Origin: Rhizobiales bacterium 2SD
GTDB lineage: Bacteria; Pseudomonadota; Alphaproteobacteria; Rhizobiales; Beijerinckiaceae
DNA length: 64,000 nt
NCBI GenBank assembly: GCA_005502805.1
Contig: SCMY01000001.1
Location: forward strand, 124,001-188,000
Reading direction: 5' to 3'
A program made the position numbers and the translations under genes. Shown here piece by piece: positions 8,597-17,543 of this stretch (its first letter is position 1; each line of letters opens with the position of its first letter). The notes below the pieces were generated by a model that saw only the letters and a list, made by a program, of their open reading frames with translations, was not told where the DNA came from and searched no databases.

Positions 8597-10087
8597 TCAG
8601 CGATCCAACTCGGGCGCGGCAGTGCCGTCAAGCGCAGCCGCAGCCGCCAGCGTCTTCCAACTGCTGGGATGGTTGAAGATCGCCGGCTCCGAGCGCTGGA
8701 TTGGTACGACCTTCAACGAAAAGCTGCGTGACAGCAGATCGTAGCGGACGGCCGTCGACATATCATCCGGATCATAGTGCTTGAAGATTGCCGCCGAGAA
8801 TACGAAATCGCCGGTTGCGAGAAGCAGCCGATCATATGAGAGCTTGACGGTGCGCCGCTCACCGGCCTGCATGGTCGCCTCGAAGGGCTCGCTCAGCTGT
8901 CGGACGACCGCGACGCCTTCCAGCGTCATGATCAGGAAAACGATACGGAAGGACAGCGTTCCCGCAACGTCGGCAACGACATCGACTTCGATCGAGCAGG
9001 GCTTGCCGGCATCGACGATGCCGGTCGCCTGCCCATGCGCGTTCAAGACCTCCACACGGCCCAGTTTCAGCCCATCCTCTGCCGCCCAGCGGGAGATCTG
9101 CCCGCTAGCGTTGCCGGAACTGACATCAGCCCCGTTCGCGACCAGCAAAGTGCCGAGCTGCTCTTTCTGGAACTCCGGCGTGGGATGGTCGTGCTGCAGC
9201 GTGACCGGAGCCTCCAGCGCCGCCGCCTGCGCCTGCGCCTCTGCCCGCGCCTGCGCCTCGCGTTCGCGGTGGGTCAGCTCGGCGATGACTTCCTCATAGG
9301 TCTTGATGACCTCGAGCGCCGGCCCGTCCATGCGGACCCTGCCCTCGTACATGAAGATGCAGCGCTCACAGAACTGCAGGACCTGAGCGGTCGAGTGCGA
9401 CACCAGCAGGAGCGTGCAGCCCGATGCCGTGAGCCGCTCCATGCGATGCGCCGACTTGGCCGCGAAATAGGCGTCGCCGGCGCCCAGGACCTCGTCCACG
9501 ATCAGGATGTCGGGCCGGATCGCCGTGGCTGCGGCGAACTGGACGCGTGCATTCATGCCGAGCGAATAGGTCTTCATCGGCTGATGCAGGAACTCGCCGA
9601 GCTCGACGAAATCGACGACGTCCTTCAAGGCTTCCTTGAAATCGCGGCCGGTCAGCCCGTTATAGTCCAGCGCCGCCTTGATGTTCTCATATCCCGAAAA
9701 CTCGGGATGGAAGCCGATGCCGAGCTGCATCAGCGCCTGCACCGTGCCGTTGACCTCGACCGTCCCGGAACTGGGCGCGAAGTTCTGGGTGATCAGCTTC
9801 AGCAGCGTGGTCTTGCCGGCCCCGTTCCGGCCGACGATGCCCACGCGCTCGCCTTGGCGGATCGTGACGTTGATGTCGCTCAGCGCATGGAAATCGTGAT
9901 ATTTCGCCCGCGGCCGCCAGAACATGAAGCGATCGATGCCGAGCTGATCGAGCATCCGGTCGTTCGGCCTGTCGTAGAGCCGGTAGTCCTTGGCGACGCC
10001 GCGGAAGCGGATGGCGATCGGGGCATTGTTCGCCGGATACTGCGCGGCGATGTCGAGCGGCTCCCTCGCCTGATCAGGCATAGTCAT
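8597..10087 (-). CDS. wzt: Polysaccharide ABC exporter ATPase with C-terminal glycan-recognition domain
   Basis: The ATP-binding subunit of a Wzm/Wzt-type O-antigen exporter, 496 residues. Walker A is GRNGAGKT (86-93), the signature is YSLGMNAR (174-181) in place of LSGGQ as usual for this family, and Walker B is ILIVDEV (194-200) followed by LGAGDAYF. Residues about 310-490 form an extra beta-rich region like the Wzt C-terminal domain, which in characterised systems binds the modified non-reducing end of the finished glycan. The start overlaps the wzm stop by 14 bases. A domain of this kind fits a capped (methylated, sulfated or otherwise modified) polymer. Confidence 0.93.
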   Translation of the reverse strand: MTMPDQAREPLDIAAQYPANNAPIAIRFRGVAKDYRLYDRPNDRMLDQLGIDRFMFWRPRAKYHDFHALSDINVTIRQGERVGIVGRNGAGKTTLLKLITQNFAPSSGTVEVNGTVQALMQLGIGFHPEFSGYENIKAALDYNGLTGRDFKEALKDVVDFVELGEFLHQPMKTYSLGMNARVQFAAATAIRPDILIVDEVLGAGDAYFAAKSAHRMERLTASGCTLLLVSHSTAQVLQFCERCIFMYEGRVRMDGPALEVIKTYEEVIAELTHREREAQARAEAQAQAAALEAPVTLQHDHPTPEFQKEQLGTLLVANGADVSSGNASGQISRWAAEDGLKLGRVEVLNAHGQATGIVDAGKPCSIEVDVVADVAGTLSFRIVFLIMTLEGVAVVRQLSEPFEATMQAGERRTVKLSYDRLLLATGDFVFSAAIFKHYDPDDMSTAVRYDLLSRSFSLKVVPIQRSEPAIFNHPSSWKTLAAAAALDGTAAPELDR

Positions 10088-10883
10088 AGAATGCCCCCTT
10101 GGCGCGCCGCACCATCATGAAGCCCAGGGTGAAGCTGGTGAAACTGGCCAGGAGCATGACCGCGATGATGTCCAGGCTCGGCAGCTTGTTCAGCATGATC
10201 AAACTCTGGAAGCTGATGATGTAGTAGGACAGAGGATTGAAGTAGATGATCACCTGCAGCCCCGACGGAATCATCGTCGGCGTGTATGCGATTGGCGAGA
10301 TGATCATCAACATCATCGTGACATAGTAGATCATGTGCTGAATATCGCGGAACATCAGGGCTGCCAGCGACAGCATCCAGACCACGCCTGCGACAAACAG
10401 CGTCTGCAGCACCATCACCACCGGAATCAACAGGCTGGTCCAGGTGAACTCGCTGAGGAAGAAATCGGCCACGAACAGGATCAGCGTGCCGACCGGCATG
10501 GTGATGCTGGCCACCAGCACGCTGCGAAACGGGATCAACTCCGCCGGAAAGATCGTGTTCAGCAGGACCGCGCGATTCGAGACCAGCGAGAGCGTGCCGG
10601 CCGACAGCGATGCTGCGAATGGCAGGAAGGAGGTCAGCCCACAGAAAACATAGAGGATGTACTCGTACACCGTCATGTCGGGGGGCTGGATCCGCAGGAT
10701 CACGACATAGGTCGTCGCGTAGATCGCGAGCATCAGCACCTGGCCGAGGAATACCCAGGCGGAGCCGAGCAACGAACCGGCATAGGCGTTGCGGATTTCA
10801 CCATAGGTGGTCCGCCACAGCACCACGCGATGCTTCCAGATCGACCGGAACGGGTCCACCATCGTATCGAAAAAAGATGACAT
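10074..10883 (-). CDS. wzm: Polysaccharide ABC exporter permease
   Basis: A 269-residue ABC-2 type membrane protein, the usual size for Wzm. About six hydrophobic segments can be read, including VFLGQVLMLAIYATTYVVIL, the paired segments of 170-190, and the last near LASFTSFTLGFMMV. The N-terminal amphipathic stretch RSIWKHRVVLWRTTYGEIRN is typical. It forms the inner-membrane channel with Wzt for the undecaprenyl-linked polymer. It is the second gene of the leftward operon, 74 bases after the large glycosyltransferase. Identification is firm from the pair and the topology. Confidence 0.92.
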   Translation of the reverse strand: MSSFFDTMVDPFRSIWKHRVVLWRTTYGEIRNAYAGSLLGSAWVFLGQVLMLAIYATTYVVILRIQPPDMTVYEYILYVFCGLTSFLPFAASLSAGTLSLVSNRAVLLNTIFPAELIPFRSVLVASITMPVGTLILFVADFFLSEFTWTSLLIPVVMVLQTLFVAGVVWMLSLAALMFRDIQHMIYYVTMMLMIISPIAYTPTMIPSGLQVIIYFNPLSYYIISFQSLIMLNKLPSLDIIAVMLLASFTSFTLGFMMVRRAKGAFYDYA

Positions 10884-10957
10884 CGCGTTTCGCTACTCTG
10901 GGTCGTGAGAAAGCGGTTCGCCGCTTCGGCGCCCCGCATACCGCATCATCGCGCCGA

Positions 10958-13039
10958 TCAAAGGGCGCCTGCGAGCTTCCTTTTCTCTCCCCGCCCGTCG
11001 AGGCCTGCCGACGCGGCTACGGCGGCGCGCTTGCAGGCGTCGACGTCCTCGGTCCGGATCGACGTCAGCGCCGTGGCGATGTCCTGAGCGTCGTGTCCGG
11101 CCGCGACGAAACCGACCTTCAGCTCGCGCACCAGATCGGCAGCTTCGCCTGAGCCGACAAGAAACACGCAGCGCCCGGCCTGAACATGCTCGACCATTTG
11201 CGTCGGGATCGAATAGGCGATCTTGGGCGACTGGCCGAACCACATGACGACACCGACATCGGCCTCTGGACGCGCGCGCTTGGGGGCGGCTCGATCAGCG
11301 AGCACGATCTCGATACACTGCTCCAGCCCCAGCTTTGCGATCCGTCGCTTGATGTCTCCCAGAAAACCGTGGTCCGCGCGACCGCGCAACGTCAGGTGGT
11401 AGCGCTCGCGCACGCCCTGCATCGCTTCGATCAGAGCCTCGAGCCCCTGCCCCTCGATGATGTCGCCATTGTACAACAGTTGGACCGGGCTCCCGGTCGG
11501 TCGGAAAGCCGGAGCGTTCGCCACCACGGGGAGCGAACGGACCAGAACGAGCTTCTGCCTGTCGGAAACACGATCACCGGCGGCAAGCTGCAAGGCCTTG
11601 CTGGCGACGGTCACGGCACCAGCCTCCTTCTGGCTGGAGGCGGCGACGACCCGCGCGAACGGAGCTTCGTTCTCGACCCAGCGCGGCTCGTTGAAATACT
11701 GATCGGTCTCGAGCTCGGACATGTCGTAGACGAACTTGGCATTGGCCGTCCGGGCCAGCGCCGCGGCCGCGGGAGCAGCTTCCCAGTCGGCGGCGATCAC
11801 GACGCCGGGACGCAGATCTGCGTGCTCCCCGACGAAGCGTTTCAGGCTGACCCTGTCATGAAGAACTTGAGGGCGCGCGGCATAGATCAATCGCTTGAGC
11901 CGGTCGGGAGCGATAAAGGACGCTGCCTTGGCGGCACTGCGCAGAAGAGCCAGAAGCATCGTCGTACGCCCCCGGAAAGGGAGCACCTTCGGCAAGGCCA
12001 CCACTGCCCACGGGCCTGGCTGGACTTGTCCGACCAGCGCCGCGGGAACGAAAATCACGACCTGTCGCCCAGCCTCGGCCAGAGCTCCGGCCAGGAAGTG
12101 CAGCCGCTCCAGGCCCGCCTCCCCGCGCTGCACGATCCAGGCGACTTTGCCCGGGGCCGCCACTGCGGCGGGCCGCGCCAACATGGCCCAGGCTTCGGGT
12201 CGCGCCGCCTGATCGGGCTGGTAGAGGAATGCACCCCGCCCACCAGCGCCAAGGAGCCCTTCGAACACGAGCACCGACGCGCCGACGACGAAGCCGACCA
12301 GCAGCGAGAGCGCCAGCAGGCCGCGGGGCAGAAGATCGACCATGCCTAGGAAGAAAGCTGCGATCAGGAACAGCGCATGCCCGGCGACGAGGCAGACCAG
12401 AAGACGCTTGAGCGGCGAGAGACCGCGGCGAGTGAGAGCCCCCCCGATGGCGAAGAAGCTCACCAGCATCGCCAGGGCCAGCGCCGCGATCAGAACAGCC
12501 CGCTCCAGCCTCGGCGCATCGGACAAACCGATTGCGAGGACAGCGACGGCGGCGACGCCCCCGATGATCGTCCGCCCGGGTCGCCAGAAAACGCTCAGCA
12601 GGAACAGACGAAGGCCGAGCAGCAGCGCGAAGGCCGTCAGGAACAAGGTTCCGACGAAGACCCGGTCGAGGGCCGCCAAAGCCGAGAAGGCGAACAGAAG
12701 CCCAAGCCAAACGACGCAGGCGCCGACCACGATCAACGCAGCGCCGTGCAGCCAGGCCCGCCTCCCGCCGAAGGACACGTCAGGCAGGCGACCGCGCAGG
12801 CCGACGCAAGCGAGGGAAAACGCAACGAAGAATGCCAGGCTGTAGCCAAACGTGCCGGGCGCGGGCGGAGCCGAGGTCCAGAGAGCCAGATCGGCGACAT
12901 CCACCCCGATCTCTGCGGTCAGCAGCTTGCCGACCTGAAGCAGTCTCGGGTGCAGCCATGCAGCGACAGGATAGGAAAGCCAGCCGACGGCAGCGAGCCA
13001 GACCAAGCAAAGCAGCTTCCGCATTCTCGCGAAATTCAT
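10958..13039 (-). CDS. Membrane-anchored GT-B glycosyltransferase
   Basis: A 693-residue protein with about eight hydrophobic segments in the first 270 residues and a glycosyltransferase body behind them. The body has KFVYDMSELETDQYFNEPRW, VQLLYNGDIIEGQGLEALIE and IPTQMVEHVQAGRCVFLVGS, which line up with the same regions of the soluble paralogues, although the donor-site wording has drifted (TQMVEHVQAG against NKLFEYIMAG). The ATG at 13039 is chosen; a TTG at 13054 and ATG at 13024 are alternatives. It is the first gene of the leftward operon that includes wzm and wzt. Its closest layout match here is the 692-residue gene at 17544. Confidence 0.8.
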   Translation of the reverse strand: MNFARMRKLLCLVWLAAVGWLSYPVAAWLHPRLLQVGKLLTAEIGVDVADLALWTSAPPAPGTFGYSLAFFVAFSLACVGLRGRLPDVSFGGRRAWLHGAALIVVGACVVWLGLLFAFSALAALDRVFVGTLFLTAFALLLGLRLFLLSVFWRPGRTIIGGVAAVAVLAIGLSDAPRLERAVLIAALALAMLVSFFAIGGALTRRGLSPLKRLLVCLVAGHALFLIAAFFLGMVDLLPRGLLALSLLVGFVVGASVLVFEGLLGAGGRGAFLYQPDQAARPEAWAMLARPAAVAAPGKVAWIVQRGEAGLERLHFLAGALAEAGRQVVIFVPAALVGQVQPGPWAVVALPKVLPFRGRTTMLLALLRSAAKAASFIAPDRLKRLIYAARPQVLHDRVSLKRFVGEHADLRPGVVIAADWEAAPAAAALARTANAKFVYDMSELETDQYFNEPRWVENEAPFARVVAASSQKEAGAVTVASKALQLAAGDRVSDRQKLVLVRSLPVVANAPAFRPTGSPVQLLYNGDIIEGQGLEALIEAMQGVRERYHLTLRGRADHGFLGDIKRRIAKLGLEQCIEIVLADRAAPKRARPEADVGVVMWFGQSPKIAYSIPTQMVEHVQAGRCVFLVGSGEAADLVRELKVGFVAAGHDAQDIATALTSIRTEDVDACKRAAVAASAGLDGRGEKRKLAGAL

Positions 13040-13535
13040 CCCGAAAACTCTCAATCTATCGCGGAGTAAAGCCGCCCCGAAGGTCTTACAAAGAACGGTT
13101 GCCCGCGCAGGGCATGCGGGCCACCCCGCGCGGCCCTGCTACCTGCCTGCAATCGAAATTTCAAGCGCTAGGCTGCGGATCAGCGGCGTTCGGGCGGCCG
13201 CGCTGCGGCTGGCGAGCCCCGCCGCAGAAGTCAACTTGGCACGCCCATCGCCACTCATGCAGATCAACCGCGAGGTGGAATGCCGTAGCGGCAATACATC
13301 GAGTCGGTCTGATGGATCGCTCCAGTCCGCCACGAGCCCGATCTTGGCAAAACATGGAACGAAACTGGCTGCTAAGCTTCATTTCCAGCCGGACTTCCTT
13401 AGCGGGACGTCAAAGTTTCCGATGCGGAAATCTTGGATGAGGCCGAGGCCATTCTGGCGGTTCTTAGTCATGAATTGACTATCCACCGAACTTTGAATAC
13501 CGGTACGGCCCTCTCCGCACCACGCTGAGGCACTC
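13040..13535. promoter_or_regulatory. Divergent intergenic region, about 500 bases
   Basis: This gap separates the leftward export operon from the rightward wecB-cys operon and must hold promoters for both. I see no gene in it. A TTGACT at 13475-13480 is followed after 17 bases by TACCGG, a weak match for a promoter reading toward wecB 36 bases downstream. No clear operator palindrome stands out. Confidence 0.4.
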
Positions 13536-14582
13536 GTGACGCGAACGATCGCTACTATTGTCGGCGCAAGACCGCAGTTCATCAAGGCTGCGCCGGTGTC
13601 TGCAGCGATTGCAAATCAAACTTCCCTTAGGGAAGTTGTGATTCACACGGGACAGCACTTCGACCCCCTGATGTCGGACGTGTTCTTCTCCCAGCTGTTT
13701 ATGGCGAAGCCCGCTTACAACCTGGAAATCAGCGGCCTCGGCCACGGCGCCATGACGGGGCGGATGATCGAGGGCATCGAGACCATTCTGCTGAAGGAAA
13801 GGCCCGACGCCGTACTCGTCTATGGCGATACCAATTCGACCCTCGCCGGCGCGCTGGCGGCGGCGAAACTGCACATTCCGATCGCCCATGTCGAAGCTGG
13901 CCTGCGATCGTTCAACCGGCGGATGCCGGAGGAAATCAACCGTGTTCTGACGGATCACGCCAGCGACTTGCTGTTTTGCCCCACCGCGCTCGCAGTCGCC
14001 CATCTCGCGCGCGAGGGGATCACCGCAAACGTCCATATGGTCGGCGATGTCATGTATGATGCGACCCTCCAGGCGACGGCCCGCGCCGAAAAGGAGTCGA
14101 ACATACTGGAGGCGCTTGGGCTGGCGCGCGGTGAGTACGCCCTGGCAACGTTGCACCGGGCGGAAAACACCGACGATCCCGACCGATTGCGACGTCTCCT
14201 CGACTGGTTGTCGGAGCAGGCCCGCGACCGCCCGGTGGTCATGCCCGTCCACCCCCGCACCCACAAGGTCATGGACCGGCTCGGCTATCGTCCCGAAGGC
14301 ATCCGCTATATCGAGCCGGTTTGCTATGTCGACATGGCACAGCTGGCTCACAACGCCGGCGCGATCTTCACGGATTCAGGCGGCTTGCAGAAGGAAGCCT
14401 ATTTCCATCGTGTTCCCTGCGTCACCTTGCGCGAGGAGACCGAATGGACCGAGACGATCGAAGCCGGCTGGAACAGGCTGTGGACGGTGGACGGCTACCG
14501 GAGCAAGCGCGACATCGCCGATTATGGAGACGGCGATGCAAGCCGAAAGGTGGCGGACCTTTTGCGACAGAGGTTCAGTTGA
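13536..14582 (+). CDS. wecB: UDP-N-acetylglucosamine 2-epimerase (non-hydrolysing)
   Basis: Interconverts UDP-GlcNAc and UDP-ManNAc in the cytoplasm. The 348-residue protein shows the family marks: TIVGARPQFIKAAPVSAAI at the start, HTGQHFDPLMSDVFF, VYGDTNSTLAGALAA, HVEAGLRSFNRRMPEEINR and, near the end, FTDSGGLQKEAYFHRVPCVT with LREETEWTET. The length is close to the family norm, slightly short. It uses a GTG start at 13536. It is the first gene of the rightward operon and would supply a ManNAc-type precursor, the usual substrate class for later uronate and amidino-sugar steps. Confidence is high for the enzyme, less for the exact sugar pathway. Confidence 0.93.
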   Translation: MTRTIATIVGARPQFIKAAPVSAAIANQTSLREVVIHTGQHFDPLMSDVFFSQLFMAKPAYNLEISGLGHGAMTGRMIEGIETILLKERPDAVLVYGDTNSTLAGALAAAKLHIPIAHVEAGLRSFNRRMPEEINRVLTDHASDLLFCPTALAVAHLAREGITANVHMVGDVMYDATLQATARAEKESNILEALGLARGEYALATLHRAENTDDPDRLRRLLDWLSEQARDRPVVMPVHPRTHKVMDRLGYRPEGIRYIEPVCYVDMAQLAHNAGAIFTDSGGLQKEAYFHRVPCVTLREETEWTETIEAGWNRLWTVDGYRSKRDIADYGDGDASRKVADLLRQRFS

Positions 14583-14652
14583 CCTTCAGGACTTGTTCAA
14601 ACATCGACGCGCTGACCTCTGACAATCCAGCTGCACAAAGGAACCGGACGAC

Positions 14653-15549
14653 TTGCTCCCGCATCTGAAACGTCTCGAGGCGGAATCGATTGCGATCATG
14701 CGCGAGGTTGTGGCCGAGTGCCGCAATCCGGTCATGCTCTATTCGATCGGCAAGGACTCCACCGTGATGCTGCACATCGCGCGCAAGGCGTTCTTTCCCG
14801 GCAAGCTGCCTTTTCCGCTGCTCCATGTCGACACGACATGGAAGTTCAAGGACATGATCGCCTTTCGCGACGAGACAGCGCGCCGGCTCGGTCTCGATCT
14901 GATCGTCCACGTCAATCCGGACGGGATCGCCAGGGGGATCGATCCGATCCGCTCCGGGTCGGCGCTCCACACGCAGGTCATGAAGACGGAGGGGCTGAAG
15001 CAGGCGCTCGACGCCGGCGGATACGACGCGGCCTTCGGCGGCGCACGGCGGGACGAAGAAAAGAGCCGGGCAAAGGAGCGCGTCTTCTCGTTTCGCGACG
15101 AGCACCATGGCTGGGACCCGCGCCAGCAGCGTCCCGAACTCTGGTCGCTCTACAACACCAAGCTGCGCCCCGGCACGTCGCTGCGGGTCTTCCCTCTGTC
15201 GAACTGGACCGAATACGACATCTGGGACTACATCCTCGACCAGGACATCCCCGTCGTTCCGCTCTATTTCGCCAAGCAGCGCCCCGTGGTGAACCGCAAG
15301 GGGACCTGGATCATGGTCGATGACGAGCGCCTTGCTCTCGCCCCCGGCGAGAAGGTCGAGATGCGGTCGGTCCGGTTCCGGACATTGGGCTGCTACCCGC
15401 TTTCGGGAGCGATCGAGTCCGAGGCGGCGACCCTGCCGGAGATCATCGCCGAGATGCGCGCCGCCCGCACTTCCGAGCGCCAGGGTCGCCTGATCGACAG
15501 CGACGAGGCCGCCTCGATGGAAAAGAAGAAGCGCGAGGGCTACTTCTGA
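14653..15549 (+). CDS. cysD: Sulfate adenylyltransferase subunit 2
   Basis: The small catalytic subunit of ATP sulfurylase, which makes adenosine 5'-phosphosulfate. The 298-residue sequence is typical: [18 protein letters not shown], the PP-loop [22 protein letters not shown], and a C-terminal [10 protein letters not shown]. There is no ATG in a suitable place; TTG at 14653 follows AAAGGA at 14637-14642 and gives the expected N-terminus. Its stop overlaps the cysNC start by one base. Placed inside a polysaccharide operon rather than with assimilatory sulfite genes, it probably serves sulfation of the glycan. Confidence 0.95.
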   Translation: MLPHLKRLEAESIAIMREVVAECRNPVMLYSIGKDSTVMLHIARKAFFPGKLPFPLLHVDTTWKFKDMIAFRDETARRLGLDLIVHVNPDGIARGIDPIRSGSALHTQVMKTEGLKQALDAGGYDAAFGGARRDEEKSRAKERVFSFRDEHHGWDPRQQRPELWSLYNTKLRPGTSLRVFPLSNWTEYDIWDYILDQDIPVVPLYFAKQRPVVNRKGTWIMVDDERLALAPGEKVEMRSVRFRTLGCYPLSGAIESEAATLPEIIAEMRAARTSERQGRLIDSDEAASMEKKKREGYF

Positions 15550-17474
15550 TGGCGCCCTCTTCATCCCGTCAGGATCGCAGCCTGCTTCGCTTCCTGACCT
15601 GCGGTTCGGTCGACGACGGCAAATCGACCCTCATCGGCAGGCTGCTGCACGAGACCGCCGCGATCTTCGACGACCAGATGTCGGCCCTGCGCCGCGACAG
15701 CCGCGTCCACGGCACGGTGGGAGAAGAGATCGACCTGGCCCTTCTGATGGACGGGCTGGAAGCCGAACGCCAGCAGGGCATCACGATCGACGTCGCCTAT
15801 CGCTTCTTCGCGACGCCGCGCCGGTCCTTCATCGTCGCCGACACGCCCGGCCACGAGCAATATACGCGGAACATGGCGACCGGCGCCTCCACCGCCGACC
15901 TCGCCGTGCTGCTGGTCGACGCCCGCAAGGGCCTGCTCGTGCAAACCCGCCGGCATTCCTACATCTGCTCCCTGCTCGGCATCCGCAACGTCATCCTGGC
16001 GGTCAACAAGATGGACCTGGTCGATTTCGATCAGGATCGCTTCACCGCCATCGTCGATGACTACACGCGCTTCGCCGAGGCGCTCTCCTTCACGACGATC
16101 AGTGCGATCCCGCTCTCGGCCCGCCACGGCGACAATGTCGCCAGCCGGTCGCTGAACATGGCCTGGTATTCCGGCCCGACCCTCCTCGCCAGCCTCGAGG
16201 ATGCAGCCGCCGGCGTCGATGCAGCCACCGCGCCGTTCCGCCTCCCCGTCCAATGGGTCAACCGGCCCGACACCGACTTTCGCGGCTTTTCCGGCACGGT
16301 CGCATCCGGCCGGCTCGCGGTCGGCGACACCGTCGCCATCGCGCCGTCCGGAACCACGGCGACCGTCGCCCGGATCGTCACGGCCGATGCCGATCTGTCC
16401 GATGCGGCCGCGGGCGATGCCGTCACGGTCGTTCTGGATCGGGAGATCGACATCGCCCGTGGCGACATGCTCGTGTCTCCCGGCGCGCCGGCCCAGACCG
16501 CCGACCAGTTCGCAGCCCATGTCGTCTGGATGGGTGAGAACCCCATGCTTCCGGGGCGCTCCTATCTCATGCGCGCCGGCATGCAGTGGGTCCCGGTGAG
16601 CATCACCGCCATCAAGCACCGCGTCGACGTCAATACGCTGAGCCGCCTCGCCGCGACCCAGCTCGAACTCAACGATGTCGGCATGTGCAATCTGGCGAGC
16701 GCGCGCCCGATCGCCTTCGACCCCTATGCGGAGAACCGGACCACCGGCTCGTTCATCATCGTGGATCGCTTCAGCTTCGCGACCGTCGGGGCCGGGATGA
16801 TCGACTTTCCCCTTCGCCGCGCCACGAACATAAGAAGAGAGGCCCTCGCGGTCGACAAGGCTGCCCATGCGGCGGCGCTCGGCCAGAAGCCCCTCATTCT
16901 ATGGCTCACCGGCCTGTCCGGTTCTGGAAAGTCGACGATCGCGAAAGCGCTGGAGAGGCGCCTCTATTCGGCTGGCCAGCACACCTACATGCTCGACGGC
17001 GACAATCTCCGCCATGGCCTGAACCGGGATCTCGGCTTCACCGAACAGGATCGCGTCGAGAATATCCGCCGCGTCGGAGAGGTGGCGCGCTTGTTCGTTG
17101 ATGCCGGCCTGATCGTCATCTGTTCGTTTATTTCGCCGTTCAAGGCGGAGCGAAACATGATTCGTGAGCTGGTGGACAATGACGAGTTCATCGAGATTTT
17201 CGTCGATACGCCGCTCGATGTCTGCATCGCCCGGGATCCCAAAGGGTTGTACGCAAAGGCCCTGGCGGGGCAGTTGGTCAACTTCACGGGCATCGACAGC
17301 CCCTATGAGAAGCCCGACAGGCCCGATATTCGGCTGGATACGACGGCCGCGTCCGTTGACGAGCTGGTCGAACGGATTCTGGACTGGCTGGCGGATCGCC
17401 AACGGACAACTGGTGCTCATGCCGGCGATGCTCCGCCAGGCAGCAGTGAGCGCACAGATCAACCGGACACTTGA
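15549..17474 (+). CDS. cysN: Bifunctional sulfate adenylyltransferase subunit 1 / adenylylsulfate kinase
   Basis: A 641-residue fusion of CysN and CysC. The N-terminal GTPase has GSVDDGKST (residues 19-27), [12 protein letters not shown] and NKMD, followed by the EF-Tu-like barrel domains. The C-terminal APS kinase begins near residue 450 with [15 protein letters not shown] and has [15 protein letters not shown] and [18 protein letters not shown]. With CysD it takes sulfate to APS and then PAPS, the donor for sulfotransferases such as the one at 7500. The fused form is common in rhizobia, where NodPQ plays the same role for Nod-factor sulfation. No reductive sulfur genes lie nearby. Confidence 0.95.
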   Translation: MAPSSSRQDRSLLRFLTCGSVDDGKSTLIGRLLHETAAIFDDQMSALRRDSRVHGTVGEEIDLALLMDGLEAERQQGITIDVAYRFFATPRRSFIVADTPGHEQYTRNMATGASTADLAVLLVDARKGLLVQTRRHSYICSLLGIRNVILAVNKMDLVDFDQDRFTAIVDDYTRFAEALSFTTISAIPLSARHGDNVASRSLNMAWYSGPTLLASLEDAAAGVDAATAPFRLPVQWVNRPDTDFRGFSGTVASGRLAVGDTVAIAPSGTTATVARIVTADADLSDAAAGDAVTVVLDREIDIARGDMLVSPGAPAQTADQFAAHVVWMGENPMLPGRSYLMRAGMQWVPVSITAIKHRVDVNTLSRLAATQLELNDVGMCNLASARPIAFDPYAENRTTGSFIIVDRFSFATVGAGMIDFPLRRATNIRREALAVDKAAHAAALGQKPLILWLTGLSGSGKSTIAKALERRLYSAGQHTYMLDGDNLRHGLNRDLGFTEQDRVENIRRVGEVARLFVDAGLIVICSFISPFKAERNMIRELVDNDEFIEIFVDTPLDVCIARDPKGLYAKALAGQLVNFTGIDSPYEKPDRPDIRLDTTAASVDELVERILDWLADRQRTTGAHAGDAPPGSSERTDQPDT

Positions 17475-17543
17475 CTTTTTACGCTCGACTGCCCGTTCAC
17501 ACGCTTGCCCCTCGGACCCATTTCGCATCGGCAACCCTCAGCC

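Noticed and set aside
13475..13503. A sigma-70-like promoter (TTGACT, 17 bases, TACCGG) before wecB
   Set aside because: The -35 fits but the -10 is poor; not strong enough for a separate feature.
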